Source of the DNA: Azoarcus_F sp048158365
GTDB taxonomy: Bacteria > Pseudomonadota > Gammaproteobacteria > Burkholderiales > Rhodocyclaceae
Assembly: GCA_048158365.1 (NCBI GenBank)
Contig: JBLLNL010000001.1
Strand: one strand, 5' to 3'
Length of the DNA: 64,000 bases
This document shows positions 1 to 8,584 of this stretch, piece by piece. Position 1 is the stretch's first letter; every line of letters begins with the position of its first letter. The notes below the pieces were generated by a model, which was not told where the DNA came from, ran no database searches, and saw only the letters and a list, made by a program, of their open reading frames with translations. The position numbers and the translations under genes were made by a program.

Positions 1-137
1 TGCTGATCTACGATCATGCCGAGGCGATGAACTACGAGGCGGCCCACCGCCTGTCGCTGATGCTGCTGGTGTTCTCGTTCCTGACCCTGTTCGTGGTCTA
101 TGGCATCAACCGCCGTTTTCAGATCGCCAGGCCATGA
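1..137 (+). CDS. modB: Molybdate ABC transporter permease ModB, 3' end only
   Basis: Only the last 44 codons are inside the window; the frame opens at base 3. They end in a hydrophobic helix (residues like LMLLVFSFLTLFVVYGI) and a short basic tail, as expected for the final membrane segment of a ModB-type permease. The stop codon overlaps the modC start (ATGA at 134-137), so the two are translationally coupled. The identity rests mainly on this coupling to modC, because the fragment is too short to be diagnostic by itself. The transporter would bring molybdate in for the molybdenum enzymes NapA and PadB encoded downstream. Confidence 0.75.
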   Translation, partial: LIYDHAEAMNYEAAHRLSLMLLVFSFLTLFVVYGINRRFQIARP

Positions 138-1213
138 CGCTCAAGGTCCGTGCCAACTGGCGTCGCGACGCGTTCGAACTGGACGTGGATTTCGAACTTC
201 CGGCCGAAGGCGTGACCGCGTTGTTCGGCCGCTCCGGCTGCGGCAAGACCAGCCTGCTGCGCGTCATCGCCGGTCTGGAACGCCTGCACGGTGCCGAGGT
301 GTCGCTCGGCGGGCAACCGTGGCAGCAGGGCCGGCTTTTCGTGCCGCTGCATCGGCGCCGCATCGGACTGGTGTTCCAGGAGCACAGCCTGTTGCCGCAT
401 CTGTCGGTGCGGGACAACCTGCTCTACGGTTACAGGCGGACGCCGCAGGCGGAACGCCGCCTGCACCTGGCCGAAGTCGCCGCGCTGCTGGGCATAGCCG
501 ACTTGCTCGACCGCTCGATCGACCGGCTCTCCGGTGGCCAGCGCCAGCGCGTGTCGCTGGGCCGTACCCTGCTCACCAGTCCCCGCCTGCTGCTGCTCGA
601 CGAACCCCTGTCTGCCCTCGACACCCAGACCAAGCGCGAGATCATGCCCTTTCTGTCGTGCCTGGCCAGCGAGTCGGGCGTGCCGATGATCATGATCAGC
701 CATGCACCGGACGAGGTCGAACGTCTGGCCGATCGGGTCGTGTTCATGCGCGAAGGGCGGATCGACCGGATCGAGACACTGCGTGAAGCGCTGTCCCGCC
801 CGGACTCGCCGTTGTTCGACGACGAAGGTGCGGTATCCGTGATCGAGGGGACCATCGGCGAAGCCAATCGACACGGGCTGCGGCCATTCGGTAACGAAAC
901 CGCGAGGCTATGGCTTTCAACCTCTGCGGCGGGTGGGCAGACGCCCGACGGCGCGGTGCGCCGATTGCGCATCGTCGCGCGGGACGTCGCCCTGGCGCTC
1001 GACGACCCTTCGCGCATCAGTATCCAGAATCATCTGCGGGTCACCATCGAGCGAATCGACGCGGTCGCTTCGGGCCGGGCACTGGTCGCCTGCCGCCTGG
1101 CCGACGCGCAACTGCTGCTGGCCGAAGTCACGCCGTGGTCGGTCACCCAGCTTGGCCTTGTGCCGGGTCAGCAAGTTTTTGCGCTGATCAAGTCGGTCGC
1201 GCTGATGGATTGA
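134..1213 (+). CDS. modC: Molybdate ABC transporter ATP-binding protein ModC
   Basis: This is the cytoplasmic ATPase of the ModABC importer, which powers molybdate uptake. The 359-residue protein has Walker A GRSGCGKTS at residues 32-40, the signature LSGGQRQR at about 132-139, Walker B LLLLDEP at about 152-158 and the switch histidine near 190. Residues from about 290 to the end form the Mop-type oxyanion-binding domain typical of ModC. Length fits the family. It overlaps modB by 4 bases and ends the mod operon. It is an alternative to a sulfate-type CysA only on paper, since the Mop tail and the modB neighbour favour molybdate. The product supports NapA and PadB, both molybdopterin enzymes. 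Confidence 0.9.
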   Translation: MTLKVRANWRRDAFELDVDFELPAEGVTALFGRSGCGKTSLLRVIAGLERLHGAEVSLGGQPWQQGRLFVPLHRRRIGLVFQEHSLLPHLSVRDNLLYGYRRTPQAERRLHLAEVAALLGIADLLDRSIDRLSGGQRQRVSLGRTLLTSPRLLLLDEPLSALDTQTKREIMPFLSCLASESGVPMIMISHAPDEVERLADRVVFMREGRIDRIETLREALSRPDSPLFDDEGAVSVIEGTIGEANRHGLRPFGNETARLWLSTSAAGGQTPDGAVRRLRIVARDVALALDDPSRISIQNHLRVTIERIDAVASGRALVACRLADAQLLLAEVTPWSVTQLGLVPGQQVFALIKSVALMD

Positions 1214-1217
1214 CCGA

Positions 1218-1276
1218 TTGCACCAAGATGGTGCAACCAACATCAAATCCATGAGGTGGTGCGCCAGGACGGTGCA
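1218..1276 (+). promoter_or_regulatory. Two NtrC-type binding palindromes upstream of the urease operon
   Basis: Bases 1218-1236 read TTGCACC-AAGAT-GGTGCAA, a perfect inverted repeat matching the classical NtrC site TGCACC-N5-GGTGCA. A second copy at 1260-1276 reads TGCGCC-AGGAC-GGTGCA, with one mismatch. Their centres are 41 bp apart, close to four helical turns. A sigma-54 promoter element follows at 1397. This is the arrangement of an NtrC enhancer, so urease is probably induced under nitrogen limitation. Confidence 0.85.
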
Positions 1277-1396
1277 TCCGGATCCAGGCCAATGCTTTTC
1301 GCAGGTGCGCGACGTCGGCCAAGTGTGGCCCTGATGGCCCGCTGCCGAGACCATTCAGGTGACTTGACAATCTGATCGATCCGGGTGCCGTAAGCC

Positions 1397-1412
1397 TGGC
1401 ACGGCTTTCGCT
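1397..1412 (+). promoter_or_regulatory. Sigma-54 (-24/-12) promoter of ureDABCEFG
   Basis: TGGCACG-GCTT-TCGCT matches the consensus TGGCACG-N4-TTGCW with a single T-to-C change. The GG and GC doublets are separated by the required 10 bp. The predicted transcript start is near 1423, almost exactly at the ATG of ureD at 1424. That would give a leaderless mRNA or mean that translation begins downstream, for example at GTG 1478. A weaker sigma-70-like TTGACA at 1364-1369 has no good -10 partner. Confidence 0.75.
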
Positions 1413-1423
1413 AGACGAAGGGC

Positions 1424-2308
1424 ATGACCGTCGTTACCGAACCCGTCGATCTGCGCGCAGCGAACACGCCCGATGGCGTGGCCGCCCCCGGGTGGCGTGC
1501 CGGCTTGTCGCTCGCGTTCGAGCGTCGCGGCGATCGGACGGTGCTGGCCAGCAATCGGCATTTCGGTCCGCTGCGGCTGCAGAAACCGCTTTACCCCGAG
1601 GGTGATGCGGTCTGTCACGCGATCGTGCTGCATCCGCCGGCGGGCATCGTCGGTGGTGACAGCCTGGACGTGTTGGTGACGGTGGGCCGGGGCGCGCATG
1701 CGCTGCTGACCACGCCGGGTGCGGGCAAGTGGTATCGCAGCGATGGCCGGATGGCGCAGTGGTCGCAGCGCATCGCGGTCGAGAAGGACGCGGTGTGCGA
1801 ATGGCTGCCGCAGGAGAGCATCGTGTTCGATGGCGCGATCGGGCGGATGCGTACCGAGATCGCGCTCGATGCGGATGCGCGCTTCATCGGCCTCGAGATG
1901 CTGTGCCTGGGCCGGACCGGCTCGGGCGAGCGGTTCAGCCGGGGTGAATTGTCGATCGCGACCGATGTGCGCCGCGACCGGCGGCGGCTGTGGCTGGAGC
2001 AGGGTCGGATCGTCGGGGGCAGTGCGTTGCTGGACTCGGCGGTCGGGCTCGCCGGGGAGCCGGTCTGCGGCACGCTGATCGCGATCGGGCCGCAGGTGGA
2101 CGAGGGCTTGCGCGACGCATGCCGCGAGGTCGCGTGCCCGGTCGGCAGTGGGGCGGTGACCCTGCTGCCGGACGGAGTGCTGGTGGCACGCTGGCTGGGC
2201 CCGGCCTGCGAACCCGGCCGGGAATGGTTCGAGCGGGCATGGGCGTGCCTTCGACCCGCGCTGACCGGCGGGCGGGCCATGATGGCCCCGCGAATCTGGC
2301 GTACCTGA
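1424..2308 (+). CDS. ureD: Urease accessory protein UreD
   Basis: UreD is the scaffold that binds apo-urease and receives nickel through UreF and UreG. The 294-residue product has the conserved N-terminal block with LAFERRGDRTVLASNRHFGPL followed by the QKPLYPEG and HPPAGIVGGD motifs of the family. It is the first gene of the ure operon, 48 bp before ureA. The ATG is preceded by a purine stretch (GAAGGG) only two bases away. Because the sigma-54 start site maps to about 1423, a downstream start (GTG 1478, residue 19) is a realistic alternative; the conserved homology begins at about residue 23, so either start keeps it. Confidence 0.9.
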   Translation: MTVVTEPVDLRAANTPDGVAAPGWRAGLSLAFERRGDRTVLASNRHFGPLRLQKPLYPEGDAVCHAIVLHPPAGIVGGDSLDVLVTVGRGAHALLTTPGAGKWYRSDGRMAQWSQRIAVEKDAVCEWLPQESIVFDGAIGRMRTEIALDADARFIGLEMLCLGRTGSGERFSRGELSIATDVRRDRRRLWLEQGRIVGGSALLDSAVGLAGEPVCGTLIAIGPQVDEGLRDACREVACPVGSGAVTLLPDGVLVARWLGPACEPGREWFERAWACLRPALTGGRAMMAPRIWRT

Positions 2309-2356
2309 ATGCGCACAACGACATGCCGGTTCGACTGGGCCGGCGGGAGACGATGA

Positions 2357-2659
2357 ATGGAACTGACACCTCGCGAGAAAGACAAGCTGCTGCTATTTAC
2401 CGCCGGACTGGTCGCCGAACGGCGACGTGCCCGCGGTGTGAAATTGAACTACCCGGAAGCGGTGGCGCTGATCAGCTGCGCGATCCTGGAAGGCGCGCGT
2501 GACGGGCGCTCGGTCGCGGACCTGATGAGCGAGGGTACGACCATCCTGACCCGCGACGAGGTCATGGAAGGTGTGCCCGAGATGATTCCCGAGATCCAGG
2601 TCGAGGCGACCTTTCCGGACGGCACCAAGCTGGTGACCGTGCACAACCCGATCATCTGA
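2357..2659 (+). CDS. ureA: Urease gamma subunit UreA
   Basis: This is the small gamma subunit of urease, which hydrolyses urea to ammonia and carbamate in the cytoplasm. The 100-residue protein has the hallmark start MELTPREKDKLLLFTA, the LNYPEAVALI helix, and the VEATFPDGTKLVTVHNPI ending. Length equals that of stand-alone UreA proteins in enterobacteria and betaproteobacteria. A GGGAG ribosome-binding site at 2344-2348 supports ATG 2357 over the ATG four bases earlier in another frame. It is followed 14 bases later by ureB. Confidence 0.97.
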   Translation: MELTPREKDKLLLFTAGLVAERRRARGVKLNYPEAVALISCAILEGARDGRSVADLMSEGTTILTRDEVMEGVPEMIPEIQVEATFPDGTKLVTVHNPII

Positions 2660-2673
2660 GGAGCTTGCCGAAC

Positions 2674-2979
2674 ATGATTCCCGGAGAAATCGACACGCTC
2701 GATGGCGACATCGAGCTCAACGCCGGCCGCGAGACCGTCACGCTGAAAGTGACCAATACCGGCGACCGTCCGGTGCAGGTCGGCTCGCACTACCACTTCG
2801 CCGAGACCAACACCGCGCTCGACTTCGATCGCACCGCGGCGCGGGGCTTCCGGCTCGACATCGCGGCCGGCACTGCGGTGCGCTTCGAGCCCGGGCAGAG
2901 TCGCACCGTGCAGCTGGTCGCGCTGGCCGGGGAGCGCAAGGTCTATGGATTCCATGGCGACGTGATGGGGGCCCTTTGA
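2674..2979 (+). CDS. ureB: Urease beta subunit UreB
   Basis: This is the beta subunit of the urease (ABC)3 trimer. It is a small beta-rich protein of 101 residues. The start is placed at ATG 2674 rather than at the in-frame TTG 2665, because GAGGAG at 2658-2663 is correctly spaced for the ATG and the family begins MIPGEI. Conserved elements include GDIELNAGR, the VGSHYHFAETN loop and the C-terminal GFHGDVMGAL. It is not fused to UreA, which is the usual betaproteobacterial arrangement. Only one base separates it from ureC. Confidence 0.96.
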   Translation: MIPGEIDTLDGDIELNAGRETVTLKVTNTGDRPVQVGSHYHFAETNTALDFDRTAARGFRLDIAAGTAVRFEPGQSRTVQLVALAGERKVYGFHGDVMGAL

Positions 2980-2980
2980 A

Positions 2981-4876
2981 ATGAGTACCAGGATTTCCCG
3001 CCGCGCCTACGCGGAGATGTTCGGCCCCACCACCGGCGACCGGGTGCGCCTGGCCGACACCGAGCTGTGGATAGAGGTCGAGAAGGACTTCACCGTCTAT
3101 GGCGACGAGGTCAAGTTCGGTGGCGGCAAGGTCCTCCGCGATGGCATGGGCCAGAGCCAGCGCGTGTCGGCCGACGTCGTCGACACCGTCATCACCAATG
3201 CGCTGATCGTCGACCACTGGGGCATCGTGAAGGCCGACGTCGGCATCAAAGACGGTCGCATATGGGGTGTCGGCAAGGCGGGCAACCCCGACGTCCAGTC
3301 CGGCGTGACGATTCCGGTGGGCGCCGGCACCGAGGCGATCGCAGGTGAAGGCATGATCCTGACCGCGGGCGGCATCGACGCGCACATCCACTGGATCTGC
3401 CCGCAGCAGATCGAGGAAGCGCTGATGAGCGGCATCACCACCATGCTCGGTGGTGGTACCGGTCCGGCCACCGGCACGCTGGCCACCACCTGCACGCCTG
3501 GGCCCTGGCATATCCACCGCATGCTGGAGGCGGCCGATGCGTTTCCGATGAACCTCGGTTTCTTCGGCAAGGGCAACGTGTCGCTACCGGATCCGGCGCG
3601 CGAACAGGTGGAGGCCGGCGCGATCGGGCTGAAACTGCACGAGGACTGGGGCACGACGCCGGCCGCGATCGACAACTGCCTCTCCGTGGCCGAGGAATAC
3701 GACGTGCAGGTCGCGATCCATACCGATACGCTGAACGAATCCGGCTTCGTCGAGACGACGATTGCCGCGTTCAAGGATCGCACCATCCATACCTTCCATA
3801 CTGAGGGCGCGGGCGGCGGCCATGCACCGGACATCATCAAGGCGATCGGTCGGCCCAACGTGATCCCGTCCTCGACCAACCCGACCCGGCCCTACACCGT
3901 CAACACCATCGACGAGCATCTGGACATGTTGATGGTGTGCCACCATCTGGATCCGGCGATTGCCGAGGACGTCGCGTTCGCCGAATCCCGTATCCGCCGC
4001 GAGACGATCGCGGCCGAGGACATCCTGCACGACACTGGTGCGTTCTCGATCATGGCGTCCGACTCGCAGGCGATGGGCCGGGTCGGCGAGGTGATCACCC
4101 GTACCTGGCAGACCGCGCACAAGATGAAGGTGCAGCGCGGGTGGCTGGCGCCTCCGGAGCCTGCCCTCACCCCCAGCCCCGGGGCCACCCTCACCCGCAG
4201 CCCCGGGACCACCCTCTCCCCCAGCCCCGGGGCCACCCTCTCCCCCAGCCCCGGGGCCACCCTCTCCCCCAGCCCCGGGGCCACCCTCACCCCCAGCCCC
4301 TCTCCCGGGGCGGGAGAGGGGAGCGTCGTGTCGCCTGCGGTGCAGGCGAGTGAGAGGAATGACAATTTCCGGGTCAAGCGCTACATCGCCAAATACACGA
4401 TCAACCCGGCCATCTGCCACGGCATCTCGCATGTGGTCGGGTCGATCGAGGTCGGCAAGCTCGCCGATCTGGTGCTGTGGAAACCGTCCTTCTTCGGGGT
4501 GAAACCCAGCCTGATCATCAAGAGCGGCGCGATCGCGGCGGCGGCGATGGGCGACCCGAACGCGTCGATCTCGACGCCGCAGCCGGTGCATTACCGGCCG
4601 ATGTTCGGCAGTTTCGGCAAGGCGCTGAAGACTTCGGTCACCTTCGTGTCGCAGACCGCGCTCGCGAATCCTGCGGTCGCGGCGCTCAGCCTGATGAAGC
4701 CGCTCGAAGCGGTCAAGGGCTGCCGCAGCGTGAAGAAGTCCGACATGATTCACAACGGTGCGACGCCGGTGATCGACGTCGATCCCGAGACCTACGTGGT
4801 ACGGGCCGATGGCGAACTGCTGGTGTGCGAGCCGGCCGACGTGCTGCCGATGGCGCAGCGTTACTTTCTGTTCTGA
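2981..4876 (+). CDS. ureC: Urease alpha subunit UreC with an in-frame repeat insertion
   Basis: This is the catalytic, dinickel subunit of urease. All active-site residues are present: His135 and His137, carbamylated Lys218 (in GLKLHED), His247, His273 and Asp361, and the flap pair Cys320-His321. The protein is 631 residues, about 62 more than the usual 567-570. The excess lies at about 391-460, between MKVQRG and NDNFRVKRYIAKY, where homologues have a short surface loop. It consists of an 8-residue unit (ATLSPSPG and variants) followed by the translation of a GC-rich hairpin. The frame stays open through it and the remaining sequence is normal. The enzyme may still fold with a disordered loop, but this is inference. 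Confidence 0.95.
   Translation: MSTRISRRAYAEMFGPTTGDRVRLADTELWIEVEKDFTVYGDEVKFGGGKVLRDGMGQSQRVSADVVDTVITNALIVDHWGIVKADVGIKDGRIWGVGKAGNPDVQSGVTIPVGAGTEAIAGEGMILTAGGIDAHIHWICPQQIEEALMSGITTMLGGGTGPATGTLATTCTPGPWHIHRMLEAADAFPMNLGFFGKGNVSLPDPAREQVEAGAIGLKLHEDWGTTPAAIDNCLSVAEEYDVQVAIHTDTLNESGFVETTIAAFKDRTIHTFHTEGAGGGHAPDIIKAIGRPNVIPSSTNPTRPYTVNTIDEHLDMLMVCHHLDPAIAEDVAFAESRIRRETIAAEDILHDTGAFSIMASDSQAMGRVGEVITRTWQTAHKMKVQRGWLAPPEPALTPSPGATLTRSPGTTLSPSPGATLSPSPGATLSPSPGATLTPSPSPGAGEGSVVSPAVQASERNDNFRVKRYIAKYTINPAICHGISHVVGSIEVGKLADLVLWKPSFFGVKPSLIIKSGAIAAAAMGDPNASISTPQPVHYRPMFGSFGKALKTSVTFVSQTALANPAVAALSLMKPLEAVKGCRSVKKSDMIHNGATPVIDVDPETYVVRADGELLVCEPADVLPMAQRYFLF
4162..4321 (+). repeat. 24-bp tandem repeats plus a REP-like hairpin inside ureC
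   Basis: About five copies of a 24-bp unit (core CTCTCCCCCAGCCCCGGGGC with small variants) run from roughly 4164 to 4296. They are directly followed by a perfect 10-bp stem, CCCCTCTCCC (4297-4306) and GGGAGAGGGG (4312-4321), around a GGGGC loop. Such CCCCAGCCCCTCTCCC palindromes are familiar as intergenic REP-type repeats in proteobacteria. Here the element sits within a coding sequence and, because the unit is a multiple of three, keeps the frame. The copy number may be unreliable in a short-read assembly. Confidence 0.9.
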
Positions 4877-4937
4877 GCACGCGATGCAACTCATTCACCC
4901 CAGCCGGGCCGAGTGCCCGCCCGTTCGCGAGGTCGCG

Positions 4938-5420
4938 ATGCTGCTGATCGAATCTCTGTACGACGGTGGCGAACCCGCCACCGAGTGGCTCGAACTCGAT
5001 TTCAATCGCCGTACGAAAAGCCGCTTGCGCGCCCGGATGCCCTCCGGCCGGGAGGTAGGGCTGTTCCTGCCGCGCGGCTCGATCCTGCGCGGCGGCCAGA
5101 AACTGCTTGCCAAGGACGGCCGCATCGTCGAGATCGTGGCCGCGCCGGAGGACCTGCTCGAGGTCCGCTGCTCCGACAGCCTCGAGCTCGCCCGCGCGGC
5201 CTATCACCTCGGTAACCGCCATGTCGCGGTCGAGATCGGCGACGGCTGGCTGCGCATACAGGCCGATCACGTGCTGGAAGGGATGTTGATCGGGCTCGGC
5301 GCTGACGTCCGACCGGTCAGTGCGCCGTTCGAACCGGAGGCGGGGGCCTATGCGCCGGGCCATCAGCATCCGGGTGAGGGATCCAGCGCGGCGCGGATCC
5401 ATATGATGAGTCCAGCCTGA
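4938..5420 (+). CDS. ureE: Urease accessory protein UreE, nickel chaperone
   Basis: UreE is the nickel-binding metallochaperone that passes Ni(II) to UreG. The chosen ATG 4938 gives 160 residues starting MLLIESLYD, with GAGG at 4929-4932 as ribosome-binding site. An upstream in-frame ATG at 4884 would give 178 residues but lacks a visible Shine-Dalgarno sequence. Family features are the LELDFNRRTKSRLR and GLFLPRGSILRGG strands, the LGNRHVAVEI motif with the metal-binding histidine, and a short C-terminal GHQHPGEG segment. The long polyhistidine tail of some enterobacterial UreE proteins is absent. Confidence 0.9.
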   Translation: MLLIESLYDGGEPATEWLELDFNRRTKSRLRARMPSGREVGLFLPRGSILRGGQKLLAKDGRIVEIVAAPEDLLEVRCSDSLELARAAYHLGNRHVAVEIGDGWLRIQADHVLEGMLIGLGADVRPVSAPFEPEAGAYAPGHQHPGEGSSAARIHMMSPA

Positions 5421-5433
5421 GGGTGCGATCCCG

Positions 5434-6110
5434 ATGCTGCCATTGATACGCCTGCTGCAACTGGCCAGTCCGGCTCTGCCGGTCGGTGCCTATACCTACT
5501 CGCAGGGGTTGGAGTGGGCGGTCGAGTCGGGCGCGATCCGCGGCGAGGCTGGCACCTTGGCTTGGATAGGCGACGCGCTGCAATGGAACGTCGCGCGCTT
5601 CGAGGCCCCCTTGCTGGCGGCGCAGATGAGGGCCTGGCGCGACGGTGACGACGACGCTGTGGTCGAGTTCGACCGCATCTTCGTGGCCAGCCGCGAGACC
5701 AGCGAGCTGCGCGCCGAAACGTTACAGATGGGGCACTCGCTGGTGCGCCTGCTGCGCGACCTGGATGCGTTCGAATGCCTGCCCGGGTGGCGCGAGCGGC
5801 TGACGCGACTGGACGAGCCCGCGTTTCCGACCGCGTGGTCGGCCGCCGCCGCGGCCTGGCGCATACCGGCGGACCAGGGCCTCGCCGCTTATCTGTGGGC
5901 CTGGCTCGAAAATCAGGTGATGGCGGCGGTAAAGGCGGTCCCGCTCGGCCAGAGCGCGGGCCAGCGCATGCTGGCCGAACTGGGTGCGCGAGTGCCGGCG
6001 CTGGTGGAAGAGGCACTGGTGTTGCCCCGCTCCGACTGGAACAACTTTACGCTGGGACTGGCGATCGCGAGCGCCCGGCATGAAACCCAATACACGAGAC
6101 TGTTCAGATC

Positions 6111-6114
<4 letters not shown>
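5434..6114 (+). CDS. ureF: Urease accessory protein UreF
   Basis: UreF is the all-helical accessory protein that, bound to UreD, gates GTP-driven nickel insertion by UreG. The 226-residue product has the diagnostic N-terminal motif LLQLASPALPVGAYTYSQGLEWAVE, a mid-protein ETSELRAETLQMGHSL segment and a C-terminal helix ending close to the UreG start. Length fits the family. It starts 13 bases after ureE and overlaps ureG by four bases (ATGA), which indicates translational coupling. Confidence 0.95.
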
Positions 6115-6725
<611 letters not shown>

Positions 6726-6749
6726 CCCGCACTTCACAAGGACAAGATC

Positions 6750-6965
6750 ATGAAACTGCTCAAACCGTGCGTCGCGCTGCCACTGGCCCTGTCCGCCGCC
6801 TCGGCATTCGCGCATCCGGGCCACGACTCGGCCAGCGGGCTGTCGATACTTCTCGCACACCTGTTCGATGGAAAGGATCACCCGCTGGCGATGCTGGCCA
6901 GCGCCGGGCTGCTTGGCCTCGCGGTCATCGCGACGCGGCGCAGACTGCGCGGCGCCGGCCGTTGA
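6750..6965 (+). CDS. Mini HupE/UreJ-like membrane protein
   Basis: This 71-residue protein has a cleavable signal peptide (cut after SAFA), then the HPGHD motif found at the mature N-terminus of HupE/UreJ nickel permeases. A segment LLAHLFDGKDHPLAMLASAG follows, resembling the HPLxGxDHLLAML helix of that family. HupE and UreJ are normally about 190-200 residues, so only the first third is represented. It sits 24 bp after ureG behind an AAGGA ribosome-binding site, which points to a nickel-related or urease-assembly role. It may be a genuine short family member or a shortened relic; the reading frame is intact. Confidence 0.65.
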   Translation: MKLLKPCVALPLALSAASAFAHPGHDSASGLSILLAHLFDGKDHPLAMLASAGLLGLAVIATRRRLRGAGR

Positions 6966-7652
6966 TCAGTCGGCCAGTTCTACCCTGAGCTGGCCATCTT
7001 CTATGCGGAGGTCGCGAACGCCGTCGCCGAACGAGCTCCAGAAGCCTCCGCCGCCGCTCTGCAGACCGACCAGGTCCCGGCCCTTGAGGCCACCCAGCCA
7101 CGCCGACGGCAAGGGCACGCCCATCACGCTCACGCCATCGATGACGACGACCGGTCGTCCCTGCTCGTGCCTCAGTCGCAAGCCGGTCGCGACCCGCACC
7201 GTCTGCCCTGCCATCACCGGCAGGTCGTGCGGCAGCGTGATCAGCATCGTCGCCGACAGCAGATCGTCCGACAGGTGCAATGCCAGCCGGTCGGCCAGAT
7301 CCGGGTTGCGCGCGATCATCGCGTTGAGCTCACGCTGGCTGAAATGGATGACCCGGTCTTCCGGGCGTTCGCGGTAGCGTTCCGGGCGCAGCGGGCCGTC
7401 ACCCGGCTCCGGGTCGGCCGGCGCGATGCCGGGTTCGTCGGTTCGGGCCAACGCGTCCAGCTTGTGCTCCAGCGTGAGCCGTTCGGTGGTGCTCAACGTC
7501 ACCGGCTGGAAAGGCTTCGGAAACAACCAGGTGCGCGCGACGAAAAGCGTGACCAGCACGCTCGCAGCGACCGCGAACAGTAGCAGGGCCGAGACCGCGA
7601 AGCAGCCGATGCGGCGGGGCGCGGGGGAGGGGGTGTCGGGGGTGTCGGTCAT
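6966..7652 (-). CDS. Hypothetical membrane-anchored protein
   Basis: The function is not recognised. The start at 7652 gives 228 residues: a short cytoplasmic N-terminus rich in Pro and Thr, one strong hydrophobic anchor (CFAVSALLLFAVAASVLVTLFVA), and a soluble domain of about 180 residues outside. This domain contains VIHFSQRELNAMIARNPDLADRL, a lipid-binding-like beta-rich stretch and a glycine run GGGGFWSSFGDG. Longer in-frame starts up to 7811 exist but begin in low-quality sequence. It ends one base from the HupE-like stop on the other strand, so the two genes converge without a spacer. Confidence 0.7.
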   Translation of the reverse strand: MTDTPDTPSPAPRRIGCFAVSALLLFAVAASVLVTLFVARTWLFPKPFQPVTLSTTERLTLEHKLDALARTDEPGIAPADPEPGDGPLRPERYRERPEDRVIHFSQRELNAMIARNPDLADRLALHLSDDLLSATMLITLPHDLPVMAGQTVRVATGLRLRHEQGRPVVVIDGVSVMGVPLPSAWLGGLKGRDLVGLQSGGGGFWSSFGDGVRDLRIEDGQLRVELAD

Positions 7653-7771
7653 GCCGGGTTTATCGTCCAAGCGACGTTTTCGGTCAAGCGTGCAGGCGTG
7701 AGACATTCTAATGCCGCGTCGCCGGCGCTGCGCGAGCATGCGCCATCCGGCTCCAGCGACTGCCTCCGGGC

Positions 7772-7801
7772 GTGCCGTGTGCGACAGTGCCGTGTGCGAC
7801 A
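7772..7801 (+). repeat. Perfect 15-bp tandem duplication upstream of the DUF1538 pair
   Basis: GTGCCGTGTGCGACA occurs twice head to tail (7772-7786 and 7787-7801). It lies in the 193-bp region between the leftward hypothetical gene and the rightward DUF1538 genes. No regulator is known to me for this motif. It may be a slippage duplication or a pair of binding half sites. Confidence 0.6.
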
Positions 7802-7846
7802 ATGAACGCATCTTGAATGCATGCGTGCCCCTGGAGGTTTTCGCCC

Positions 7847-8584
7847 TTGGCTGGACCGATCCGTTCCTTTCTCGGCTCCTTGTTGCGCAGCGGGCTGGAT
7901 CTGCTTCCGCTCGTTGCGGTGATCGGGTTCTTCCAGCTTGTCGTGTTGCGCCAGCCGATGCCGGATTTCGGGGACTTCCTGCTCGGCGGGCTGCTGGTGG
8001 TGGTGGGCCTGACGCTCTTCGTCTATGGGCTGGAGATGAGTCTGTTTCCGGTCGGCGAGAGCATCGCGAACGCGTTTGCGAGCCGGGGCAGCCTGCCGTT
8101 GCTGATCGCGTTCGCGTTCGCGCTCGGGTTCGCGACGACGATCGCCGAACCGGCGTTGATCGCAGTCGCGGGTGAGGCGGGTCGAATGGCGGCGCAGACC
8201 GGTGTCGTGGACGATACGGCCGATGCGGTTGCCGCCTATGCGCTGGGTCTGCGTCTGACCGTCGCGTTCGCGGTCGGGACCGCGGTCGTGATCGGCGTCA
8301 TGCGCATCGTACGGGGCTGGCCGATCCATCACCTGATCATCAGCGGTTACCTGATCGTGGTCGTGATGACCGCTTTCGCACCGGCAGAGGTCGTCGGTAT
8401 CGCGTTCGACTCGGGCGGAGTGACCACCTCGACGATCACGGTGCCACTCGTGACGGCGCTGGGCGTGGGGCTGGCCTCGTCGATCCGGGGGCGCAATCCG
8501 ATGCTGGACGGTTTCGGGATCATCGCTTTCGCATCGCTGACGCCGATGATCTTCGTGATGGGTTACGGGATTCTGACCGCATGA
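7847..8584 (+). CDS. DUF1538 family integral membrane protein, first copy
   Basis: This polytopic membrane protein is of unknown function. TTG 7847 is preferred as start because GGAGG at 7833-7837 is nine bases upstream; the longer ATG 7817 would include the ribosome-binding site within the gene. The product is about 245 residues with six or seven hydrophobic segments. It carries the two signatures shared with its neighbour, GFATTIAEPALIAVA and AFDSGGVTTSTITVP, which suggest a transporter or channel fold with a polar gate. The downstream copy overlaps it by four bases, so the pair is co-translated and probably forms a heteromeric complex. The family assignment is from memory of these motifs. 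Confidence 0.75.
   Translation: MAGPIRSFLGSLLRSGLDLLPLVAVIGFFQLVVLRQPMPDFGDFLLGGLLVVVGLTLFVYGLEMSLFPVGESIANAFASRGSLPLLIAFAFALGFATTIAEPALIAVAGEAGRMAAQTGVVDDTADAVAAYALGLRLTVAFAVGTAVVIGVMRIVRGWPIHHLIISGYLIVVVMTAFAPAEVVGIAFDSGGVTTSTITVPLVTALGVGLASSIRGRNPMLDGFGIIAFASLTPMIFVMGYGILTA

Noticed and set aside
1277..1396. A second sigma-54 element around TGGCCC at 1326-1341
   Set aside because: The GG-N10-GC spacing fails for these GG doublets; only the element at 1397-1412 fits.
4162..4321. A CRISPR-like array or a frameshifted pseudogene in ureC
   Set aside because: The repeats are contiguous 24-mers with no unique spacers and no cas genes nearby. The reading frame is continuous with normal UreC on both sides, so it is neither CRISPR nor a broken gene.
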